DNA of 64,000 nucleotides, taken from assembly GCF_013179285.1 (NCBI RefSeq), contig NZ_WVNW01000001.1, positions 1-64,000 of the forward strand, in the 5' to 3' direction. The stretch is from Roseobacter sp. HKCCD6576-2. Its GTDB lineage: Bacteria; Pseudomonadota; Alphaproteobacteria; Rhodobacterales; Rhodobacteraceae. The position numbers and the translations under genes are program-made. Below the pieces are notes generated by a model. That model was given only the letters and a program-made list of their open reading frames with translations, was not told where the DNA came from and did not search any database. Shown here in pieces: positions 43,069-52,161 of this stretch (its first letter is position 1; every line of letters starts with the position of its first letter).

Positions 43069-43680
43069 GTGGCAATCCATACCTATCAAAACGACCTGCC
43101 TGATGGACTCGACCTTGGCCCGGTGGTCGCGATTGATTGTGAAACGATGGGTCTGAACCCACATCGCGATCGGCTATGTCTGATCCAGCTGTCTGGCGGG
43201 GATGGCGAGGCCCATCTGGTCCAAGTGGCAAAGGGCCAGACCGAAGCGCCTAATCTTGCCGCCCTGCTGACCAATCCCGATGTGCTGAAATTGTTTCATT
43301 TCGGACGGTTCGACATCGCCGCGATGTATCATGCCTTCGGAGCTCTCACCGCGCCGGTGTATTGCACCAAAATCGCTTCAAAACTGGTGCGGACCTATAC
43401 GGATCGGCATGGGCTGAAATATCTCTGCCAGGAGCTTCTCGGCATCGACATCTCGAAGCAGCAGCAAAGCTCGGATTGGGGCGCTGAGACCCTTAGCGAG
43501 GCACAGAAATCCTATGCCGCGTCCGATGTCTTGTATCTGCATCAACTACGCGATGAGTTGAATCGCCGCTTGGCTCGCGAGGGGCGCGAAGAGGTTGCGC
43601 AATCCTGCTTCGATTTCCTTCCGACCCGTGCGCAGCTCGATCTGGCGGGATGGCCCGAGATCGACATCTTCTCTCATTAG
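43069..43680 (+). CDS. rnd: ribonuclease D
   Basis: A 203-aa 3'-to-5' exonuclease for tRNA maturation. DEDD-y catalytic residues are visible in AIDCETMGL, FHFGRFDIAAMYH and the YAASDVLYL motif. It is the short form that lacks HRDC domains, as is usual in Alphaproteobacteria. GTG at 43069 is preceded by AAGGGG, favoured over an in-frame ATG at 43051. It lies 38 nt after tRNA-Leu and heads a row leading to lptC (8-nt gap). Confidence 0.92.
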   Translation: MAIHTYQNDLPDGLDLGPVVAIDCETMGLNPHRDRLCLIQLSGGDGEAHLVQVAKGQTEAPNLAALLTNPDVLKLFHFGRFDIAAMYHAFGALTAPVYCTKIASKLVRTYTDRHGLKYLCQELLGIDISKQQQSSDWGAETLSEAQKSYAASDVLYLHQLRDELNRRLAREGREEVAQSCFDFLPTRAQLDLAGWPEIDIFSH

Positions 43681-43688
43681 GCCGTGCG

Positions 43689-44285
43689 ATGGCCGCCGAG
43701 AATAGATATTCGCAAATCGTCTCTTGGGTGAAAATCATCCTGCCGCTTCTGGCTCTCGGACTGCTTTCGACGCTCTTTCTCTTCTCGAATTCGCCGGACC
43801 CAGAGCAGGCAATTCCCTTCGCCGAAGTTGATGTGGAAGAACTCGCCCGCGAGCAACGTTTGGGGCAGCCGCGATTCGCTGGCACGCTGGAAGACGGGCG
43901 CGAAGTGCTGTTCATCGCGGAGCAAGCCGCCCCCGTACCCAACGCACCAAATCAGATGCGCGCAGATGTGGTTCAAGCCCGCGTCGATCTATCCGAGACC
44001 AGCTATATCCTCTTGGCCAGCGCCGGATCGTTGGTTGATCTGTCCGCACGGACGGCTCAATTGGAAGGAAACGTCCGCATCACAAGCTCTTCTGGGTACC
44101 GCTTGGCCAGCGAGGAAATGGTGCTGTCGCTGGATATTCTGAGCGTAATTTCGCCCGGTCCGGTGCATGTCAACGGCCCGTCTATGACTCTCTCCGCCGA
44201 TCGTATGGAGCTCACAGAAACCGATGGCGCGCAGGTTCTGATGTTCAATGGGGGCGTGAGGATGCTATATGATCCGAACAGTTGA
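43689..44285 (+). CDS. lptC: lipopolysaccharide export protein LptC
   Basis: A 198-aa bitopic inner-membrane protein. A single helix (about 15-35; VKIILPLLALGLLSTLFLF) precedes a periplasmic beta-jellyroll domain (TAQLEGNVRITSSSGYRLASEEM; FNGGVRMLYD). It bridges LptB2FG to LptA in LPS transport. The ATG at 43689 begins MAAENRYSQ. lptA follows 9 nt later. Confidence 0.9.
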   Translation: MAAENRYSQIVSWVKIILPLLALGLLSTLFLFSNSPDPEQAIPFAEVDVEELAREQRLGQPRFAGTLEDGREVLFIAEQAAPVPNAPNQMRADVVQARVDLSETSYILLASAGSLVDLSARTAQLEGNVRITSSSGYRLASEEMVLSLDILSVISPGPVHVNGPSMTLSADRMELTETDGAQVLMFNGGVRMLYDPNS

Positions 44286-44294
44286 GGATTTTTA

Positions 44295-44789
44295 ATGCGC
44301 TCTCTCGTTCTGGCCGTTTTGGCCCTTTGCTTTTCTGCGATCACCGCCGCCGCCCAAGTCAATATCGGCTTTGGCGGCGTCGCTCATGACGCGACCCAAG
44401 CCCTCGAGGTGACCTCGGACAATCTCACCTTGAACCAAGAAACCGGTAACGCCGTCTTCTCCGGGAATGTGATTATCGTTCAGGGTGACCTGCGGATTGC
44501 AGCCGGGGAGGTCATCGTCTTTTACGGCACCGAGAACGGCGCGCAGGATGTGACGCGGGTTGAGGCGACCGGCGGCGTCTTGGTGACGCGCGGCACCGAT
44601 GCGGCCGAGGGGCAATCCGCCGCTTATGAAGTTGTCACCTCGCTCATGACCCTGACCGGAGATGTGTTGGTCACCCAAGGCGCGACCGCGATCTCTGGTG
44701 ATCGGATGGTTGTGAACATGGCCACCGGCGACGGCACTGTTGAAGGCCGGGTGCGCACCATTCTGCAATCTGAAGAGACCGATCAATGA
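44295..44789 (+). CDS. lptA: lipopolysaccharide transport periplasmic protein LptA
   Basis: A 164-aa protein with a signal peptide (MRSLVLAVLALCFSAITAAAQ) and an OstA-like beta-jellyroll (LEVTSDNLTLNQETGNAVFSGNVIIVQGDLRIAAGEV; AISGDRMVVNMATG). It forms the periplasmic bridge that carries LPS to LptDE. Its stop overlaps the lptB ATG (ATGA). Confidence 0.93.
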   Translation: MRSLVLAVLALCFSAITAAAQVNIGFGGVAHDATQALEVTSDNLTLNQETGNAVFSGNVIIVQGDLRIAAGEVIVFYGTENGAQDVTRVEATGGVLVTRGTDAAEGQSAAYEVVTSLMTLTGDVLVTQGATAISGDRMVVNMATGDGTVEGRVRTILQSEETDQ

Positions 44790-45547
44790 CCCCGCGCCCG
44801 GCATTGACCGTCACCGACGGACAGCAGGGGCTGCATATCAGCAAGCTGCGCAAAAGTTATCGCCGCCGCCCAGTGATCCGAGATGTGACGATGTCGCTGA
44901 ACCAAGGTGAAGTGGTCGCGCTACTTGGCCCGAACGGCTCCGGCAAGACGACGTGTTTTTACTCCATCGCCGGGTTGATCGCACCCGATGGCGGCACCGT
45001 TACGCTCGATGGCCGCGATGTGACGCAATTGCCGATGTATCGCCGCGCCAAGGCTGGGATCGGCTACTTGCCGCAGGAGATGTCGATCTTTCGAGGGTTG
45101 TCGGTTGAAGACAATATCATGGCGATTCTCGAGGTGGCCGAATCCGACCGAAGCAAGCGCTTGGATCGTCTAGAAGAACTTCTCTCGGAGTTTTCCGTCG
45201 GCCATCTGCGCCGTGCGCCGGCACTGTCGCTGTCCGGCGGTGAGCGGCGGCGTGTGGAGATCGCCCGTTGCCTCGCATCCAATCCGCGATACGTGCTGTT
45301 GGACGAACCTTTTGCGGGGGTTGATCCGATTGCGGTGAGCGAGATTCGTGCGTTGGTCTCCGACCTGAAGACGCGCGGGCTGGGTGTTTTGATCACCGAC
45401 CACAACGTGCGGGAAACCCTGCAAATCGTCGATCGCGCCTACATTCTTCATGATGGGACGATTCTGATGAGCGGCAGTGCGGATGAGGTGGTGCAAGACG
45501 AAAATGTGCGCCGGGTCTATCTGGGACAAAGCTTCCGCATCAGCTGA
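44786..45547 (+). CDS. lptB: LPS export ABC transporter ATP-binding protein LptB
   Basis: A 253-aa ATPase powering LPS extraction by LptFG. Walker A GPNGSGKTT, signature LSGGERRRVEIARCLA, Walker B YVLLDEPFAGVDPIAV and switch ITDHNVRETL match LptB closely. It is coupled to lptA by overlap. The usual next gene rpoN is absent; 282 nt separate it from hpf. Confidence 0.95.
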   Translation: MTPRPALTVTDGQQGLHISKLRKSYRRRPVIRDVTMSLNQGEVVALLGPNGSGKTTCFYSIAGLIAPDGGTVTLDGRDVTQLPMYRRAKAGIGYLPQEMSIFRGLSVEDNIMAILEVAESDRSKRLDRLEELLSEFSVGHLRRAPALSLSGGERRRVEIARCLASNPRYVLLDEPFAGVDPIAVSEIRALVSDLKTRGLGVLITDHNVRETLQIVDRAYILHDGTILMSGSADEVVQDENVRRVYLGQSFRIS

Positions 45548-45829
45548 GAAAGTCATCGCGCAATCAGCGGCGATGCGCTCAGCGCAAACACGCAAGTGCC
45601 ACGATATGCCGCCCCTCTTCCCGTCGGGTTCCGATTGACGCCACCCGCAAAATATCGCCAAATACGTCCGATGTTCGCAACCGCCGATCCACTCAAAGCA
45701 CTTGGTTTGGGCTCGATACGCCCGGATCGCACGCAAGAGCACGGCAGAGCAGTTTCCGACATCGTAAACACTTGGTTAAGGCCTCGCAGCTAAAGTCGTG
45801 TGCGGCCTTTTGCGCTATGCGGAGGATAT
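45548..45829. other. lptB-hpf intergenic region without a recognised gene
   Basis: In many Proteobacteria rpoN occupies this position. Here I see only a non-coding spacer with a GGAGG ribosome-binding site for hpf at 45821-45825. A 65-codon frame at 45596-45793 has no ribosome-binding site and no recognisable product. A promoter for hpf is likely inside but was not located with confidence. Confidence 0.5.
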
Positions 45830-46405
45830 ATGCGGTACCAAATCAGCGGAAAACAGATCGACATTGGTGACGCGCTTCAGACCCATGTGAAGGATAGTCT
45901 GAGCAGTGTGATGTCGAAATATGCCGAACGGCCCACGGATGCCTCGGTGGTTTTCTCGCGCAGCGGGCATGAACATGTCTGCGAGACCACTGTTCACCTC
46001 TCCACCGGGCTGACGGCTTCTGCCAAAGCGTCGGAGCACGAGATTTACGCAGCCTTTGATTCGTGCTGCGACAAGATGGAGACGCAGTTGCGCCGCTATA
46101 AACGGCGCCTGAAAGACCATCACAAAGAACGTGTGCAGCCCGTTGAACTTTTCGGTGCGTCGTCCTATATCCTCGCCGCATCGGAAGATAGCGACGCTGC
46201 GGAACCCGAAACGCTGCAACCCATCATCGTGGCCGAGATGGAAACCAAAATCCCCTCACTTTCGGTTGGGGAAGCGGTCATGCAGATGGAAATCGCAGGT
46301 GCACCGCTTTTGGTTTTCCGAAATGAGGGACATGACGAGGTGAATGTGGTCTACCGCCGCGACGACGGAAATGTCGGGTGGATCGACCCGCGCCGCGAAA
46401 CATAA
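45830..46405 (+). CDS. hpf: long-form ribosome hibernation promoting factor
   Basis: A 191-aa HPF (RaiA/YfiA family). The N-terminal domain (MRYQISGKQIDIGDALQTHV ... CCDKMETQLRRYKRRLKDHH) binds the 30S subunit. The C-terminal extension (about 135-190; PLLVFRNEGHDEVNVVYRRDDGNVGWIDP) is the dimerising tail that forms 100S ribosomes. The ATG at 45830 follows GGAGG directly. Upstream of ptsN, as in the canonical cluster. Confidence 0.95.
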   Translation: MRYQISGKQIDIGDALQTHVKDSLSSVMSKYAERPTDASVVFSRSGHEHVCETTVHLSTGLTASAKASEHEIYAAFDSCCDKMETQLRRYKRRLKDHHKERVQPVELFGASSYILAASEDSDAAEPETLQPIIVAEMETKIPSLSVGEAVMQMEIAGAPLLVFRNEGHDEVNVVYRRDDGNVGWIDPRRET

Positions 46406-46444
46406 CGGAGCACGCGCCGCACGCGCGCGAGGATAGGATCAGAC

Positions 46445-46909
46445 ATGGATTTGGCGACGCTGCTCAAACCGCAGAGCATTAAGGTTGTTTCTGATGTCAC
46501 GAGCAAGAAACGTTTGATGCAAACCATCTCTGATGTGGCGGAAGGCCTTGTGGGCTTACCCGCTGGCCGTATTTTCGATGCCCTGCAGGATCGGGAGAGC
46601 TTGGGACCAACGGGTGTCGGCCATGGCGTTGCCTTGCCGCATGCGCGTCTGACCGATCTCAAAGAGGTCTGCGGCGCATTTTTGAAACTCGACAAGCCGA
46701 TCGACTTTGATTCAGTCGATCGGCAGCCAGTCGATCTTGTCTTTGCGCTATTTGCGCCCGCGAATACCGGTGTGGATCACCTCAAAGCGTTAGCGCTTGT
46801 GTCTCGCACATTGCGAAATCCGGCCCTTTGCGCAAAGCTGCGGGCCAACTCCGATCCAGCCACGCTGCACACGCTGATTACGGGTGATATGGCGACGCAA
46901 GCGGCCTGA
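46445..46909 (+). CDS. ptsN: nitrogen regulatory PTS protein IIA
   Basis: A 154-aa EIIA-Ntr protein. The phosphorylated His is in TGVGHGVALPHARL (near residue 67); FDALQDRESLGPTG and the C-terminal helices are conserved. It regulates metabolism and potassium or nitrogen responses by its phosphorylation state. The ATG lies 39 nt after hpf, so both are probably on one transcript, ended by the hairpin at 46950-46979. Confidence 0.93.
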   Translation: MDLATLLKPQSIKVVSDVTSKKRLMQTISDVAEGLVGLPAGRIFDALQDRESLGPTGVGHGVALPHARLTDLKEVCGAFLKLDKPIDFDSVDRQPVDLVFALFAPANTGVDHLKALALVSRTLRNPALCAKLRANSDPATLHTLITGDMATQAA

Positions 46910-46949
46910 TCTAAGGCTGATCCCAGTAGCGATAGCCGAAATTGCGACA

Positions 46950-46979
46950 GACGCGGCGATCAACTTCTATCGCCGCGTC
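46950..46979 (+). terminator. terminator after ptsN
   Basis: GACGCGGCGAT (46950-46960) and ATCGCCGCGTC (46969-46979) form an 11-bp perfect stem with an 8-nt loop followed by TTT. It lies 41 nt after ptsN and before the convergent glycosyltransferase operon. Confidence 0.75.
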
Positions 46980-47061
46980 TTTGCATAGAAGCGTGATCGC
47001 TTCGTTTTCAGTGTGCAAAACGTGTCGTTTTCGACCGCCGATATCTTCTTAGCGAAAGCGG

Positions 47062-48765
47062 TTACTTCTTCACCAGATACGGGCGCGGGCCCCCAGTCGG
47101 TTGGTGCATTTCGACATTCGTCGCCGGGAAATCTCCCATCACAAACGGTTTCATACCCTGGTTTTTGAGATTCTGTAGGAACTGCCCGAACCCGTCCAGA
47201 TTGGCCATGCGCGGTGCTTCGGTCAGACGCGGGGCAGAGGGGCCATCCATCGCATCAAGAATGCTTTGGAGATTCTCCATCGGCTCTTCGATAAACTCCG
47301 CCAAGCTCCAAACCCGCACGTCGGCGCGGGTTCCGATGTTCCGCAACCGGTTCACGAACTCAACTTCGCGCTTCTGCATCAACGCCGCTTCTTTTCGAAT
47401 ATCGGAGAAATCTCGATTCGAGAGATAAAGCGGAACGGCCCAGGCCCCCGTGATCACGGAGATCTGTGCGTTGCTGTCGGTCGAGAGAAACCAGCAGATT
47501 CTCTGATTGTCCCGGGGGCTAAACTGAAAAACCTGCCGTTCGCCACGTGTGTTCCAGATCAAACTGGTCAGGAACATCTCAGGGTTGTCATCGCGAAGCG
47601 CCGCGGTCGCCGGAAGGCAGCCAGCATAGATATCGGCGTCGCCAGCAAATCGGGCACGGGCCGGATCAAACAGGCTGCCATGAACGCGAGTGCCGAGACG
47701 GCGCGAGAGCCAGGGCTCAAAATCCTCGAAAAGATCATTGAACCCCTGAAAGACGGAATATCGGGCGCAGGTTTTACCGTTCTCCAAATCCAGGCGTGGA
47801 AACCGGCTGTGCATATAGAGCCCCGCGCGTCCGCGCGTGCGCCGCTCAAGCGCTTTTGCAAACACACGGTCGATCTTGCCAGGCGCTGGCTCAGCCATTT
47901 GCGACTCGCGGTGGTTCGGCCCAAGGAAGGTCTCGTATAGCCGATCTGCCTGCGGCCAAGCCTTGCGGGCGACGAAACAGTCGGATCGCCGAAGAAGATG
48001 CAAGTGATCGTCATAGAACACATGCGGTTTACCCTGGAAATCAAACTTTGAGAGCGTCAGAGACCGGCTTTCAATCCGCGTCGAATATAGCCGGGCAATC
48101 GTCTGATAGTAGCTTTCATCCGGGATCCAGACCCGCTTGAAATAGGCGTCGTGGATCTTCCGTGCCGGATCTTGCAAAATCGCTGAGAGGGTTTGTCGGG
48201 TCAGGCACCACCATTGGGAGCCCAGATGCGGCACCAAGTTTTCGGGTATTTTGCGGGTGAAACCGACCCGCCGCTGAAGCTCCACATACCGATCGAACAG
48301 AAGCCGGTTCCGCTTCCAAGAAAATGGAAAACGGAGCTGAAACCGCTCCGCATTGAGGCCTCCAACCGTCCAGTCGACGTCTTGGGTTGTCACGCTTTCG
48401 ATGAAATCTGTCCGGGGGCGCGCTTTCAGATACTCGCGCAACTCATCAACCGGGCGCAGCGGCAAGCAAGAGCCGCTGGCCAGATAGATATGTCTGACGT
48501 CCGGAAACTCGGCCAGCATGACTTCGGAGGCGGTTTGCGACGCCGCAACAAGAGACCACGTGCCCCATTCGCATCTGTGACGTTTGGAGAACCGGATATT
48601 GCCGCAGTCTTTCAGATCCGACCGCAATTTCTCAGAAGACGCCTTATCAACGCGCCGATCCAGATGAATCACCACCGGGCAATCTTGCTCGGCCCAATGG
48701 CGCGCCACCTGCGCCGCCCGATCCAGCGCGGTATGGCAGAGCATGACAAAGCCGACGGTGCTCAT
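47062..48765 (-). CDS. GT14-like (core-2/I-branching) glycosyltransferase with a long C-terminal domain
   Basis: A 567-aa protein. The first ~280 residues match the beta-1,6-N-acetylglucosaminyltransferase fold: GFVMLCHTALDRAAQVARHW, VVIHLDRRVD, HRCEWGTWSLVAAS, HIYLASGSCLPLRP, GSQWWCLTR and WIPDESYYQTIAR. Residues about 300-567 form a second domain that I cannot name; it has WFLSTDSNAQISVITGAW and a basic/Arg-rich middle. In bacteria such enzymes act on surface glycans; donor and acceptor are not known. The ATG overlaps the upstream glycosyltransferase gene by 4 nt. Confidence 0.85.
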   Translation of the reverse strand: MSTVGFVMLCHTALDRAAQVARHWAEQDCPVVIHLDRRVDKASSEKLRSDLKDCGNIRFSKRHRCEWGTWSLVAASQTASEVMLAEFPDVRHIYLASGSCLPLRPVDELREYLKARPRTDFIESVTTQDVDWTVGGLNAERFQLRFPFSWKRNRLLFDRYVELQRRVGFTRKIPENLVPHLGSQWWCLTRQTLSAILQDPARKIHDAYFKRVWIPDESYYQTIARLYSTRIESRSLTLSKFDFQGKPHVFYDDHLHLLRRSDCFVARKAWPQADRLYETFLGPNHRESQMAEPAPGKIDRVFAKALERRTRGRAGLYMHSRFPRLDLENGKTCARYSVFQGFNDLFEDFEPWLSRRLGTRVHGSLFDPARARFAGDADIYAGCLPATAALRDDNPEMFLTSLIWNTRGERQVFQFSPRDNQRICWFLSTDSNAQISVITGAWAVPLYLSNRDFSDIRKEAALMQKREVEFVNRLRNIGTRADVRVWSLAEFIEEPMENLQSILDAMDGPSAPRLTEAPRMANLDGFGQFLQNLKNQGMKPFVMGDFPATNVEMHQPTGGPRPYLVKK

Positions 48766-49772
48766 GCCCAGTTTCCTTTGGACATCAGGCCCAGAATCTC
48801 AAGCTGCCGCCAGTTGATGTAGCGTTCTGACCACTTGCACCAGAAGGCGAGATCTTCCTGAAGACCGTCGTGATACGCTTTGTATTCGACGCCATCGGCA
48901 TAATGCTGACCGCGTTTGATCTCTTCATTGGTCTTGGCCGAAAACGTGTCGATAAACTTGGCGTGCATCAGTACACCCGACGTCTTCTCGCCGCCCGACT
49001 CATCGAAGACGAGGTTCAAACCTCGGGGCAGCAGCATATGAGTCGAACTGGCATAAGCGTATCTCTTCTGCCACCGCACTAGGGGAATCTTGTTCAGCGC
49101 TGGCGCCTTCTTAGGCTGATCCGCAAAGAAGACCCGGCGGCGCGGCCCGCCTTGAATCCAGAGATTGCGGAACTCCCAGTTCCGAGAAATCGCGTAGTTT
49201 CCGGGGTCAAACCAGCACGCAATCTCGAATGGATTCTGCCCCTCCCGATAGGGTTGCGCAGATAGGTTTCCCTTCGGATACATATCCAAAATCATGGTGC
49301 CGAAAGACTTCACCGACGAGGCATCCAACCAGTCGGTCAGGGCAGGGATCGGCCGGGTGTCACAAAACGGATAGACCAGGAACTCGTCCACATCGACTGT
49401 CAGCGCCCAATGACCATCGGCATAGGTCATCAGCAAACTGTTGATCCAATCCACGCCGAAGCGGGAGGCTTTATAGCTCCCATCGGTGGTCCAGACAGAG
49501 CAATCTGGCTGACCCATCACATATTCGCGGCTGCCATCCTCACTGTCATTGTCGACAAACAGAAAATGCCCAACCCCACGGTCCCGATAGTAGTCGAGAA
49601 AGTAGGGCAACCTTGGGCGTTCGTTCCGAAACGTCGCAAAGCATAGCAGGTCTGCGGGTTTGATCCTGTCCGTTCGATCCGCGACAAGTTCCAACTCCCT
49701 CCGTTTCAGAAGGGCGCGGAGCACCAGCCGCTTACGACGCAGGCGCATTTTGTAGGAGTTCAGTATGCTCAA
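48762..49772 (-). CDS. glycosyltransferase family 2-like protein
   Basis: A 336-aa GT-A-fold-like protein of the Glyco_tranf_2_4 type. FATFRNERPRLPYFLDYYRDRGVGHFLFVDNDSEDGS is the nucleotide-sugar region and ALTVDVDEFLVYP the DxD-like motif. C-terminal KASRFGVDWINSLL and KYAYASSTHMLLP blocks are shared with the paralog at 49951-50973. A basic N-terminal stretch (MRLRRKRLVLRALLKRRE) may associate with the membrane. The start is a TTG at 49772 or an ATG at 49748. It is co-transcribed with the GT14-like gene. Confidence 0.85.
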   Translation of the reverse strand: MSILNSYKMRLRRKRLVLRALLKRRELELVADRTDRIKPADLLCFATFRNERPRLPYFLDYYRDRGVGHFLFVDNDSEDGSREYVMGQPDCSVWTTDGSYKASRFGVDWINSLLMTYADGHWALTVDVDEFLVYPFCDTRPIPALTDWLDASSVKSFGTMILDMYPKGNLSAQPYREGQNPFEIACWFDPGNYAISRNWEFRNLWIQGGPRRRVFFADQPKKAPALNKIPLVRWQKRYAYASSTHMLLPRGLNLVFDESGGEKTSGVLMHAKFIDTFSAKTNEEIKRGQHYADGVEYKAYHDGLQEDLAFWCKWSERYINWRQLEILGLMSKGNWA

Positions 49773-49950
49773 CCTGTATCCACCTACCAGGAAGCCTCAG
49801 ATCGTCATCATTTTCTTTGCTTAGAGACTTATGCAACAGGGAAAGACTTTTATCTATCCTTCATCTGTCGATCCGAAACAGAGGCAACCCCAGCGGGCCA
49901 ACAAGATCAGTCATAGCGTGACAAGATAAATGAAAAGTTAGTTTGGCCCT

Positions 49951-50973
49951 CTACCGCCATCCACCATCAGACATAAGCCCCAGGTCGACCAACTGCCGCC
50001 AGTTGTCATAACGACAGGATGTCGGTGCCCAAAGATCGGGGTTTGCCACCAAGGCTTCGTAATAGTCGGTATGCGCTTCGCTGCGGGCAAAATGCTGTTT
50101 CCGCGCGCGTTCCTCAACCGATCTTTCGACAATCGAAGGCAGGAACTTTGTATGAAGCAACGCCCCTGACAGCCGATCAAATCCTGGTTCGGAAAAGACC
50201 CGATTGAGCCGTGGCGGCAGAAGAGTATGGGTTGAGTTCATATATGCGTAGCGCCAGTGCCATTTGACCAAAGGCGTCTTGTTCATCGTCGGCGCACGTC
50301 TCGGGGTTGCCTCAAAAAACAGGCGGTCGCGGGCACCACCTTGAATGAGATTGTTGTGCAGATGCGGCTGCGCCGTGCGGCGGTAGTTGTCGGCATCAAA
50401 CCATGCGATGCAGTCTAATGGGTCGCTTCCCGCCTCGAAGCTTTGGTCGCCCACAGGGCCCTTTGGATACAGATCGATCATCAGTGCGCCGAATGACGGC
50501 TGGCCACGCATCGCCAGTTCGGCCACAAGCGCGCTCAAGTCGCGACTGTCGCAATGCGGATAGACCAATAATTCATCGGCATCCAACGTCAGACACCAAC
50601 GCCCCTGCCCGAAACGGATCAAAAGCCAGGTCAACCAATCCATGCCAAATCGAGACGCTTTGTAGCTATGGTCGGTTGTCCAAAACGATACATCGCTCTG
50701 CTCGTTCAAGAACGGAATTGTCTGATCGGTAGAGTCATTGGCGACGATAAAGAAATGGCCCACACCAAGCGCGCGATGATGCGCCAGGAAATGAGGCAAG
50801 CGCTCATATTCATTGCGGACGGTGGAGAAGCCCAAGACCATGTCGGGCTTGATCTGATCTGTACGGTCCTTCTGGCAGGTGATCTCACCCCGCAGACGAT
50901 AGGCCCGATAGAGCAACTCGCGCCGCTTCCATCTCAGACGATAGGCGGCGCGCATGTTGGCAAGACGGTTCAT
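49951..50973 (-). CDS. glycosyltransferase family 2-like protein
   Basis: A 340-aa paralog of the preceding protein: FSTVRNEYERLPHFLAHHRALGVGHFFIVANDS, CLTLDADELLVYPHCDSRD and KWHWRYAYMNSTHTLLPPRLN. The two differ throughout, so they probably have different acceptors. It lies 46 nt downstream of galU on the same strand, suggesting one transcript. The 178 nt to the next glycosyltransferase gene is AT-rich and likely contains that gene's promoter. Confidence 0.87.
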   Translation of the reverse strand: MNRLANMRAAYRLRWKRRELLYRAYRLRGEITCQKDRTDQIKPDMVLGFSTVRNEYERLPHFLAHHRALGVGHFFIVANDSTDQTIPFLNEQSDVSFWTTDHSYKASRFGMDWLTWLLIRFGQGRWCLTLDADELLVYPHCDSRDLSALVAELAMRGQPSFGALMIDLYPKGPVGDQSFEAGSDPLDCIAWFDADNYRRTAQPHLHNNLIQGGARDRLFFEATPRRAPTMNKTPLVKWHWRYAYMNSTHTLLPPRLNRVFSEPGFDRLSGALLHTKFLPSIVERSVEERARKQHFARSEAHTDYYEALVANPDLWAPTSCRYDNWRQLVDLGLMSDGGWR

Positions 50974-51019
50974 TTTGGCTGGATCAGGTTTGCGAACAAA
51001 TGGCGCCCAACATGGTCGC

Positions 51020-51913
51020 CTATTGTGCGGCGTCTTGTGACGCCATCAGTTCGCCAAGATACTGCGAGAACTCATCGCGCAACTCTTCACGCGCCAGGCC
51101 GAATGCCACCGTCGCTTGAAGGAACCCGGCCTTGGAGCCACAATCAAACCGTTGACCTCGGAACCGGTATCCATAGACATTGCCAGAGATGTCAATCTCT
51201 TGTGCGATCGCATCGGTCAACTGAACCTCACCGCCGGAGCCGGATTTGATCTTGTTGAGATTGCTCATGATGTTCGGCGTCAGGATATACCGCCCGATCA
51301 CGGCCAAGTTCGACGGCGCCTCACCCATGGGCGGCTTTTCCACCATGCCTTGCACCGACACGACCGAGCCCATGTCTTCTTTGATGTCCAGAACCCCATA
51401 GGCGGAGGCTTTCTCCGCCGGAACCTCCATGGCCGCGACCATATTGCCGCCGGTCTCAGCATGGACTTCGACCATCTGCTGCAGGCAGGGTTTCTCAGCC
51501 GCAATGACGTCATCCGGCAAGATCACCGCGAAGGGTTCATCTGCCAAAAGGCGGCGCGCGCACCAAACCGCGTGGCCCAATCCAAGCGCTCTATGCTGCC
51601 GCAAATAAGCGATCGCGCCGCTCTCCATATTGGTCGATTTCAGTGTTTCGAGCAGATCGGTCTTACCCTTCTTGCGCAGGGAGCTTTCGAGCTCGGGTGA
51701 GTGATCAAAATAGTCTTCGAGCGCACTCTTGCCGCGCGACGTGACAAAGATGAATTCCTTGATCCCGGCTGCGCGCGCCTCATCAATCGCATATTGGATC
51801 AACGGGCGGTCGACCAAGGTCATGATCTCTTTCGGGATCGATTTGGTCGCTGGCAAGAAACGTGTGCCAAGCCCCGCCACAGGAAAGATCGCTTTTGTTA
51901 CGCGCTTTTTCAT
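51020..51913 (-). CDS. galU: UTP-glucose-1-phosphate uridylyltransferase
   Basis: A 297-aa nucleotidyltransferase making UDP-glucose for surface polysaccharides. FPVAGLGTRFLPATKSIPKEIMTLVDRPLIQYAIDEA at the N-terminus and QRFDCGSKAGFLQA near the C-terminus are diagnostic. It precedes a glycosyltransferase gene. The 248-nt region up to kdsB probably carries its promoter; I see nothing else there. Confidence 0.95.
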   Translation of the reverse strand: MKKRVTKAIFPVAGLGTRFLPATKSIPKEIMTLVDRPLIQYAIDEARAAGIKEFIFVTSRGKSALEDYFDHSPELESSLRKKGKTDLLETLKSTNMESGAIAYLRQHRALGLGHAVWCARRLLADEPFAVILPDDVIAAEKPCLQQMVEVHAETGGNMVAAMEVPAEKASAYGVLDIKEDMGSVVSVQGMVEKPPMGEAPSNLAVIGRYILTPNIMSNLNKIKSGSGGEVQLTDAIAQEIDISGNVYGYRFRGQRFDCGSKAGFLQATVAFGLAREELRDEFSQYLGELMASQDAAQ

Positions 51914-52161
51914 TATTCCACCGCTGACTGTTGGGCCGCGCCGATCGGTCGTCCGTCATTCGTGCGGAACCGGGCGCAGCATGCCTAAAAATGTTCCTCT
52001 AGATCGGTAATAGCTCAACCCGCGCAACAAAAGGTGAAATTTCTGCAATAGAGCTCAATTTCAGCATTCGCGGCAATCTGTCCCCGCGGTTCTATGGCGG
52101 CACGCCAGACCTCCGGCGTCACCTATTGCGCCGTCATGCAAGAGAGGTCCTCTTTATGAGA

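Noticed and set aside
42950-43156. A short plus-strand frame covering the tRNA-Leu gene
   Set aside because: The tRNA structure is complete and accounts for the sequence.
45596-45793. A 65-codon frame in the lptB-hpf spacer
   Set aside because: No ribosome-binding site, no similarity to RpoN and composition like a chance frame; left as non-coding.
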